This document shows, one piece after another, positions 58,310-64,000 of a stretch of 64,000 bases of DNA. Made by a program: the position numbers and the translations under genes. The stretch spans positions 124,001 through 188,000 of the forward strand of contig JAKOTN010000026.1 in NCBI GenBank assembly GCA_029776255.1. Reading direction: 5' to 3'. This DNA comes from Pseudomonadota bacterium (GTDB taxonomy: Bacteria; Pseudomonadota; Gammaproteobacteria; Burkholderiales; Rhodocyclaceae). Below the pieces are notes generated by a model that searched no databases, was not told the origin of the DNA, and was given only the letters and a program-made list of their open reading frames with translations. The number at the start of each line of letters is the position of its first letter. Position 1 is the stretch's first letter.

Positions 58310-60163
58310 ATGCCGACCGACGAACCCTTCGCGCTGTTCGACGCCGACGATGGCGGCGCCCTGCGGCTGACCGATTTGCGGCACGCCGTTACCCTCGACG
58401 CCGCCACCGACCCGAAAGCGCTGCTGACCGCGCTCGAAGCCACCGCCGCGACCGGCCTGTGGATCGCGGTCACCGCAGACTACGCGCTCGGCACCCGCTT
58501 TGAACCGGCGGCCGCGGCCCGGGCCGACCCGGCGCGGCCCCTGCTGCGGGCCTGGGCTTTCGCGCGCGCCGACAACCTCGATCGCCACGCCGTAGACGAC
58601 TTCCTGGCCGAACGCTTGGCGGCGCTTCCCGAAGCGCAACGATGGGCCGGTGTCGCCGAACTCGCGCCGGCGCTGACCGAAACCGCCCACGCCGAGCGGG
58701 TGCGCCGGATCGGCCGCTGGATCGCCGACGGCGACTGCTACCAGATCAACTTCACCTTCCCGCTGAACTTTCGGGTGTATGGTCACCCGCTGGCGCTTTA
58801 CGCCCGCCTGCGCCAACGCCAGCCGGTGCGCTACGGCGGCGCCTTGTTCACCGACGAGGCGACGATTCTTTCCTTCTCGCCGGAACTATTCTTCGCCCGT
58901 CACGGCACCCGGGTGCACACCCAGCCGATGAAGGGCACCGCGCCGCGCGGCCGCACGCCACGGGCCGACGCCGCCCGCCGCGACGCCTTGCTGACGTCGG
59001 CCAAGGAACGCGCGGAAAACGTGATGATCGTCGATCTGCTGCGCAACGACCTCGGGCGCCTCGCTCAGGCCGGCAAGGTGCGCGTGGAGGCGCTGTGCGC
59101 CGCCGAAGCGTATCCGACGCTGTGGCAGATGGTCTCCACCGTGTCCGCCGAATTGCCCGACGCCACGCTGGCCGACCTGTTCGGCGCGCTGTTTCCCTGC
59201 GGCTCGATCGCCGGCGCGCCGAAAATCCGCGCCATGCGGCGCATCGCTGAACTCGAAGACGCGCCGCGCGGCCACTACACCGGCGCGCTGGGCTGGCTCG
59301 CGCCCGGCGGCGACTGCCGCTTCAACGTCGCCATACGCAGCATCGAGTTCGATAGCGACGACGACGGCCAGAACCACCACCCCAAGACCACCGGTGGCGC
59401 CGGCCGATGCGCCCGGCTCGGCATTGGCAGCGGCATCGTCGCCGACGCCGACCCACGGCGCGAATACGCCGAATGCCTGCTCAAGGCCCGCTTCCTCACC
59501 GCCGGCGATCCCGGTTTCGAACTCTTCGAAACCTTGCGCCTGACGGCCGGCGGCTACCCGCTGCTCACCGCGCATCTCGAACGCCTGCGAACCTCGGCGC
59601 GCGCGCTCGGCTTCGCCTGTCCGTTGGCGACCGTCACCGCCGCCCTCGCCGAACAACATGCCACCCTCGCCGCCCGTCAAGCGTCGGGCGAGTTCCGCGT
59701 CCGCCTCACCCTGACGCACGACGGACGCTGCCGCGTCGTCGCCTCGCCGCTGCCGGACATGGCCGACAGCGGTCGCCAACGCGTGGTGCTGGCGATTGAA
59801 ACGCTGGCGGCGGGCGACTACCTGCGGCGCCACAAGACCACGGCGCGCGGCCCCTACGACCGCGCCCTGGCCGCGCTGGCCGGGCAACCGGCGATTTTCG
59901 ACGCCATTTTCCTCAACGAACGCGGCGAGGTCTGCGAAGGCGCGCGCAGCAGCGTGTTCGTCGAGCGCCAAGGCGTGCTGCTGACGCCGCCGCTGCATTG
60001 CGGCCTGCTGCCCGGCGTCTTGCGACGCACCCTCCTCGAAGCGGGGCGCGTCGTCGAACGGGTGCTGCGCGTCGACGACCTGCGCACGGCCCCGGCCTTG
60101 TACGTCGGCAACGCCTTGCGCGGCCTGCTGCCGGTAACCCTCGAAACGGCGATGCGGGTGTAA
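58310..60163 (+). CDS. pabB: PabB-PabC fusion (aminodeoxychorismate synthase I-lyase)
   Basis: A 617-residue bifunctional folate enzyme. The chorismate-binding PabB domain (1-395) has DCYQINFTFPL, KGTAPRG, ERAENVMIVDLLRNDLGR, CGSIAGAPKIRAM and GSGIVADADPRREYAECL. The PabC-like ADC lyase (about 402-617) has the PLP lysine Lys509 in RRHKTTARGPYDRAL. Together with a PabA glutaminase it makes 4-aminobenzoate. A polar insert of about 18 residues (348-366, DSDDDGQNHHPK...) interrupts the PabB core between conserved strands, unlike the usual short turn. The ATG at 58310 is chosen over a TTG one codon earlier. Confidence 0.92.
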   Translation: MPTDEPFALFDADDGGALRLTDLRHAVTLDAATDPKALLTALEATAATGLWIAVTADYALGTRFEPAAAARADPARPLLRAWAFARADNLDRHAVDDFLAERLAALPEAQRWAGVAELAPALTETAHAERVRRIGRWIADGDCYQINFTFPLNFRVYGHPLALYARLRQRQPVRYGGALFTDEATILSFSPELFFARHGTRVHTQPMKGTAPRGRTPRADAARRDALLTSAKERAENVMIVDLLRNDLGRLAQAGKVRVEALCAAEAYPTLWQMVSTVSAELPDATLADLFGALFPCGSIAGAPKIRAMRRIAELEDAPRGHYTGALGWLAPGGDCRFNVAIRSIEFDSDDDGQNHHPKTTGGAGRCARLGIGSGIVADADPRREYAECLLKARFLTAGDPGFELFETLRLTAGGYPLLTAHLERLRTSARALGFACPLATVTAALAEQHATLAARQASGEFRVRLTLTHDGRCRVVASPLPDMADSGRQRVVLAIETLAAGDYLRRHKTTARGPYDRALAALAGQPAIFDAIFLNERGEVCEGARSSVFVERQGVLLTPPLHCGLLPGVLRRTLLEAGRVVERVLRVDDLRTAPALYVGNALRGLLPVTLETAMRV

Positions 60164-60181
60164 GCGCGCCTCGCGGGCGGG

Positions 60182-61539
60182 CTACGCGCGGCGCACCGGC
60201 AAGGAGCCGAAACTCTCGAGCGGCAGCAGCGTCGGCTGCCCGTCGCGTCCCGCAGCCGCAGGCAGCCATTCCCCCCAACCCACAACAGACTGCCGCCGTC
60301 CCCCACCGAGAACAGGCGCTCGCCGTCCGGCGAGAAGGCGCAGACGTTCACCGGATCCCGGTGAGCGTCCAGTATGGCCAGCGCGGCGCCGACGGGCGGG
60401 CCGGCAAGGGCAGCGTCAGCACGGGGCTGGCGTGCCGGTGACGGTCACCGATGAGCGCCGGCACGGCCGCCGGCGGGGTGCGGAAATGGAACTGCGTTCG
60501 ATAAAAGCCGCTGTCGCGCCAGCGGCTGTCGGCGACCATGCAGTGGCGAAAGATCGTGCCGGCGAGGCGAATACCGTGCAGCATGGGCAGCTGCCAGCCG
60601 CTCTCTCGTGCGCGCAGCGCGTAGGCGAACAGCAATTCGCAGACCTCTCGCCGCTGGTCGCGCCGCCAGCCTTGCAGGGTGGCAAGCAGCGACGGCTCGG
60701 GGCCTCGGCGAGCAGATGGCCGAGAAAATCGAGCGTTTCGGGGCTCGGCGCCTGCATCGCCCAGGCCGCCGGTTCGTCGCGGCGCAACGCGGCGAACAGA
60801 TAGTCGGCGAGAAAAAATTCCTGCGACGATCTGTGCGCGAAGCGGAAAGCGCTGGCGGGGCCATGGTCGACACCGGCGGGGAAGGTGGCGGTGCGCAGAT
60901 CTTCTTCGGGCTGCTCGGGGTGCGGATCCCGGTAACGGCGGCGCAGTTCGGGCCGGCTGTCGAGCCAGGCGTGGAACTAGCTAGTCTTCGAGCTGGTCGA
61001 CCGCCAGCGCGCGGTGGCCGCGCGCCCAGCGGTGAGCGGCGAGCCGCATCTTGTGGTCCGGCCAGATGTGATGCTTGCCGGCATCGCGCTCAAGCCAGCG
61101 CCGGGCCATGCGGCTCCTCGTGCTCCTCTTGCGCCTTGCGCAGACTGGTCGACCGACCGCTGATCGCCAGCCAGCACTCGTCGGGAATGGCCTAGACGAT
61201 CAGCCAGTCGACCCGATGACGAATCGCGGCGAGGTGAATGCCGACGGCTTCCATTTCGCCGCCGAGCAGAGTGCCGAAGCGGAGCGTCGGCCAGGACAGG
61301 CAGGCGTGCGGATCGGCGGCGCGGCACTGGTCGAGGGAGTTAAAGCGTTGGAAGAGCCTCGGCGAAGCCGGCGGCTTGCTCCCGCGCACGGTGAGACGAC
61401 CGTCGGCGTTGATCCGCCCGAGACCGTGGTCGCGGATGTCGTCGGACACCAGCACGTCGCCGATGCGCTGCTTGGCGGGGTTGACGCCGAAGGCGATGCC
61501 GACGCCGAGGAGCGCGCGCGGCCACCACGCCTGGAGGCG
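60182..61539 (-). pseudogene. Eroded nucleosidase (MTAN/PNP)-NACHT-WD40 STAND gene
   Basis: Read on the minus strand, blocks of one large protein survive in order but in changing frames. Nucleosidase (MTAN) domain (61539-61192, ends in TAG): LLGVGIAFGVNPAKQRIGDV, SWPTLRFGTLLGGEMEAVGI, RHRVDWLIV. NACHT C-terminal part (about 61110-60690): KHHIWPDHKMRLAAHRWARG, FRFAHRSSQEFFLADYLFAA, DFLGHLLAEA. A RWRD/RHC segment with REVCELLFAYALRA follows (about 60690-60348), then a WD40 unit LDAHRDPVNVCAFSPDGERL and a last block PTLLPLESFGSLPVRRA ending at 60182. The P-loop, most of NACHT and part of the nucleosidase core (between GTLL and GGEMEAVG) are deleted. At least four frame changes or stops occur. 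STAND proteins of this layout are associated with phage defence. Confidence 0.75.
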
Positions 61540-61553
61540 TCATGCGCCGCCAG

Positions 61554-61694
61554 TTACGCTTCCCCTTCGCCCTGCTTGCTGACCCGGTGCACCACGCGCA
61601 TGCCGCCGTGCACGCCGAGCAGGTTGTAGATGATGCCGGTGCGCGTTTCGGTTTTCGGCGGCCCGTCGGGCGAAAAGACTTGCCCGTCGCCGGT
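61554..61694 (-). other. Orphan C-terminal coding fragment, unidentified
   Basis: Between the valS stop and the STAND ruins, one minus-strand frame reads TGDGQVFSPDGPPKTETRT, then GIIYNLLGVHGGMRVVHRVS and ends GEGEA-stop. It looks like the end of a real protein because it is low in arginine runs and has an ordered hydrophobic pattern, unlike the shadow frames nearby. It has no start codon between valS and itself, and upstream the frame lies inside valS. I do not recognise the family. It may be another remnant or a short gene with its start within valS. Confidence 0.35.
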
Positions 61695-61696
61695 GC

Positions 61697-64000
61697 CTAC
61701 CGGCCGTCGAGGCGCGCGCGCCGCGGCTGGAGTTTTTCCAGCGTGGCGATGAAGTCCTTGAGGCGCTTTCTTTCCTGTTCGACCACGGCGGCGGGGGCGC
61801 GGGCGACGAAACTTTCGTTGGCCAGCTTGGCCTCGGCCTTGGCGACTTCGCCGGTGAGGCGGGCGATTTCCTTGTCCAGCCGCTCGCGTTCGACGGCGGT
61901 GTCGATCCGCACCTGCAGCATCAGCCGGGTTTCGCCGACGATGGCCACCGGCGCGCTGGCGTCGGCGGGTATTTCGTCGACCACCTGCACCGCCGACAGT
62001 TTGCACAGCGCGGTGAGGTAAGGGGCGTAGCGGTCGAGCGACTGGCGGTCGCCATGGACCAGCAGCGGCACGCGCACGGCCGGCGAGAGGTTCATTTCGC
62101 CGCGCAGGTTGCGGCAGGCGTAGGCCAGATCCTTGATCTGCCGCACCTCGGCTTCGCTGGCCGGGTCGAGCTTGTCGGCTTGCGGCCGCGGGTAGGCGGC
62201 GAGCATGATCGAGGCGTGCGTCTTGCGGCCGGCGATGGGCGCCACCGCCTGCCAGAGTTCCTCGGTGATGAACGGCAACAGCGGGTGCGCCAACCGCAGG
62301 ACGGCTTCCAGCACGCGCGCCAGCGTCCGCCGCGTCGCGCGCACGCTGGCCTCGTCGCCGCCTTGCAGTTGAATCTTGGCCAGTTCGAGGTACCAGTCGC
62401 AGAACTCGTCCCAGATGAATTCGTGGATCGCGCGCGCGAGCAGGTCGAAACGGTAGTCGGCGAAGTGCTGAGCGATTTCGGTTTCGGTGCGCTGCAGCGT
62501 GCTGACGATCCAGCGGTCGGCGAAGGTGAAACGCAGCGCCGATGTGCATTGCGCGGGTGTGCGGGCGTCCAGGGCGAGGTCGTGACCGGCGGTGTGCATC
62601 AGCACGAAGCGGGTGGCGTTCCACAGCTTGTTGCAGAAATTGCGATAGCCTTCGCAGCGGCCGAGGTCGAACTTGATGTCGCGGCCGGGGCTGGCCAGCG
62701 ACAGGAAGGTGAATCGCAAGGCGTCGGTGCCAAAGGGCTGGATGCCTTGCGGAAATTCCTTGCGGGTGCGCTCTTCGATCTGTTTGGCCTGCCTGGGATT
62801 CATCAGGCCGCTGGTGCGCTTTTCGATCAGGTCGTCGAGGCCGATGCCGTCGATCAGGTCGATGGGGTCGAGAACGTTGCCCTTCGATTTGCTCATCTTC
62901 TGGCCTTCGGCGTCGCGGATCAGGCCGTGTACGTACACATGCTTGAAGGGGATCTTGCCGGTGATGTGTTTGGTCATCATCACCATCCGCGCCACCCAGA
63001 AGAAGATGATGTCGAAACCGGTGACCAGTACCGTCGAGGGCAAATAAAGATCCAGCGCCGGGTTGGAAACCGCCGGCCATTCCGGCGTCCAGTCGAGGGT
63101 CGAGAAGGGCCACAGCGCCGAGGAGTACCAGGTGTCGAGCACGTCCGGATCGCGACGCAGCGCGCCGGCATAGCCTTGCGCGGTGGCCTCCGCGCGGGCT
63201 TCGTGTTCGTCGTGGGCGACGAAAATCCGGCCGTCGTCGCCATACCAGGCGGGGATCTGGTGCCCCCACCACAGTTGCCGCGAAATGCACCAATCCTGAA
63301 TGTTGTTCAGCCACTGGTTGTAGGTGTTGACCCAGTTCTCGGGGAAAAATCTGATCTCGCCGTCGGCGACGCAGGAGAGCGCCTTGCCGGCGATGCTGCG
63401 GCCGTCGACGCCAGGTTTGCTCATGGCGACGAACCATTGGTCGGTGAGCATCGGTTCGATCACCACGCCGGTACGGTCGCCGCGCGGGACCTTGAGCGCG
63501 TGCGCCTCCACCTTGTCGAGCAAACCTTGCGCCTCAAGGTCGGCGACCACCCGCTTGCGGGCGTCGAAACGATCCAGCCCGCGATAACAGGCCGGGGCGT
63601 TGTCGTTGATCCGGGCGTCCAGCGTCAGGATCGGAATCGTTTCGAGCTTGTGGCGCTGGCCGACGGCGTAGTCGTTGAAATCGTGCGCCGGCGTGACCTT
63701 GACGCAGCCGGTCCCGAAGGCGAGGTCGACGTAAGCGTCGGCGATGATCGGAATCTCGCGGTCGCAAAGCGGCAGCTTGACCGTTTTGCCGAGCAGGTGC
63801 CGATAGCGCTCGTCTTCCGGATGCACCATCACCGCGGTGTCGCCGAGCATCGTCTCCGGCCGGGTGGTGGCGACGGTCAACGTCGCGCTGCCATCGGCCA
63901 GCGGGTAGCGGATGTGCCACAAGTGGCCCTGCTCTTCTTCCTGGACCACTTCCAGGTCGGAAACGGCGGTTTGCAGCACCGGGTCCCAGTTGACCAGCCG
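61697..64000 (-). CDS. valS: Valyl-tRNA synthetase, 5' end beyond window
   Basis: The C-terminal 767 residues of a class Ia synthetase, open at the window edge ([17 protein letters not shown]). Visible parts are the editing domain ([32 protein letters not shown]), the core motif [15 protein letters not shown], the KMSKS loop ([18 protein letters not shown]), the anticodon-binding helical domain, and the C-terminal coiled-coil arm ([20 protein letters not shown]). The HIGH motif lies outside. The gene ends [14 protein letters not shown] next to the degraded region, so its 3' flank is a junction between core and decaying DNA. Confidence 0.97.
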   Translation of the reverse strand, partial: RLVNWDPVLQTAVSDLEVVQEEEQGHLWHIRYPLADGSATLTVATTRPETMLGDTAVMVHPEDERYRHLLGKTVKLPLCDREIPIIADAYVDLAFGTGCVKVTPAHDFNDYAVGQRHKLETIPILTLDARINDNAPACYRGLDRFDARKRVVADLEAQGLLDKVEAHALKVPRGDRTGVVIEPMLTDQWFVAMSKPGVDGRSIAGKALSCVADGEIRFFPENWVNTYNQWLNNIQDWCISRQLWWGHQIPAWYGDDGRIFVAHDEHEARAEATAQGYAGALRRDPDVLDTWYSSALWPFSTLDWTPEWPAVSNPALDLYLPSTVLVTGFDIIFFWVARMVMMTKHITGKIPFKHVYVHGLIRDAEGQKMSKSKGNVLDPIDLIDGIGLDDLIEKRTSGLMNPRQAKQIEERTRKEFPQGIQPFGTDALRFTFLSLASPGRDIKFDLGRCEGYRNFCNKLWNATRFVLMHTAGHDLALDARTPAQCTSALRFTFADRWIVSTLQRTETEIAQHFADYRFDLLARAIHEFIWDEFCDWYLELAKIQLQGGDEASVRATRRTLARVLEAVLRLAHPLLPFITEELWQAVAPIAGRKTHASIMLAAYPRPQADKLDPASEAEVRQIKDLAYACRNLRGEMNLSPAVRVPLLVHGDRQSLDRYAPYLTALCKLSAVQVVDEIPADASAPVAIVGETRLMLQVRIDTAVERERLDKEIARLTGEVAKAEAKLANESFVARAPAAVVEQERKRLKDFIATLEKLQPRRARLDGR

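Noticed and set aside
61700-63437. Long minus-strand frame running through valS into the orphan fragment
   Set aside because: Composition typical of a shadow frame over the GC-rich valS. Only the last 47 codons beyond valS look protein-like.

Overview
The window looks like a chromosomal segment of a GC-rich betaproteobacterium, most probably Rhodocyclales-like. The evidence is gene order and protein type: gatCAB divergent from mreBCD-mrdA-mrdB-rlpA; rplU-rpmA-obgE-proB; pilS-pilR preceded by a PP0621-type protein; clpS-clpA; a class I polyhydroxyalkanoate synthase; and SoxYZ with TusA-type sulfur carriers. I could not run a phylogeny, so the family-level placement is inference. Nearly all genes are housekeeping genes. 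There is no prophage, intact insertion sequence or CRISPR array.

Layout. 1-3.4 kb: 3' part-in-window of RNase G (5' end at 948), the tRNA hydroxylase TrhP and an unassigned MurG-like glycosyltransferase. 3.5-5.4 kb: a perfect 16-bp hairpin over a predicted promoter, then an exported caspase-fold protein with MORN repeats. 5.4-8.8 kb: yqjDEK membrane-stress operon, exonuclease III, pyrE and a coiled-coil protein. 8.8-18.9 kb: gatCAB and the rod-shape/elongasome operon. 18.9-24.2 kb: a tightly packed acyl-CoA operon (isovaleryl-CoA dehydrogenase, GNAT-carbonic anhydrase fusion, EamA permease, acyl-CoA dehydrogenase, hotdog thioesterase) whose first gene, another hotdog thioesterase, survives only as a C-terminal fragment. 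24.2-31 kb: metallo-beta-lactamase fold protein coupled to phaC, a phosphodiesterase, YajD, an HDOD protein, a small secreted protein and an O-methyltransferase.

31-33.7 kb: an autotransporter subtilase behind a cyclic-di-GMP-I riboswitch that carries a 17-bp tandem duplication at its 5' edge. 33.7-38.8 kb: rarD, proB, obgE, rpmA, rplU, ispB and tRNA-Pro(CGG). 38.9-43.4 kb: PP0621-like protein, pilS, pilR and an aminotransferase. 43.5-48 kb: GTP-dependent PEP carboxykinase and a MaeB-type malic enzyme, divergently arranged around the PEP-pyruvate-oxaloacetate node. 48-51.9 kb: patatin, PBP7-type endopeptidase, ankyrin protein and RraA. 51.9-55 kb: clpA, clpS and a cold-shock protein. 55-58.2 kb: soxZ, soxY, moaC, a BepA-like metalloprotease and TusA. 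58.3-60.2 kb: a PabB-PabC fusion. 60.2-61.5 kb: ruins of a nucleosidase (MTAN/PNP)-NACHT-WD40 STAND gene. 61.7-64 kb: valS, cut by the window end.

The most interesting signals are the riboswitch-controlled surface protease with its duplicated aptamer edge, the eroded STAND-type (probably anti-phage) gene, the caspase-MORN protein with its operator-like hairpin, the GNAT-carbonic anhydrase fusion, and a PHA synthase with a non-standard nucleophile box. No wholly new multi-gene system was evident; the candidates are single-gene architectures and regulatory elements.
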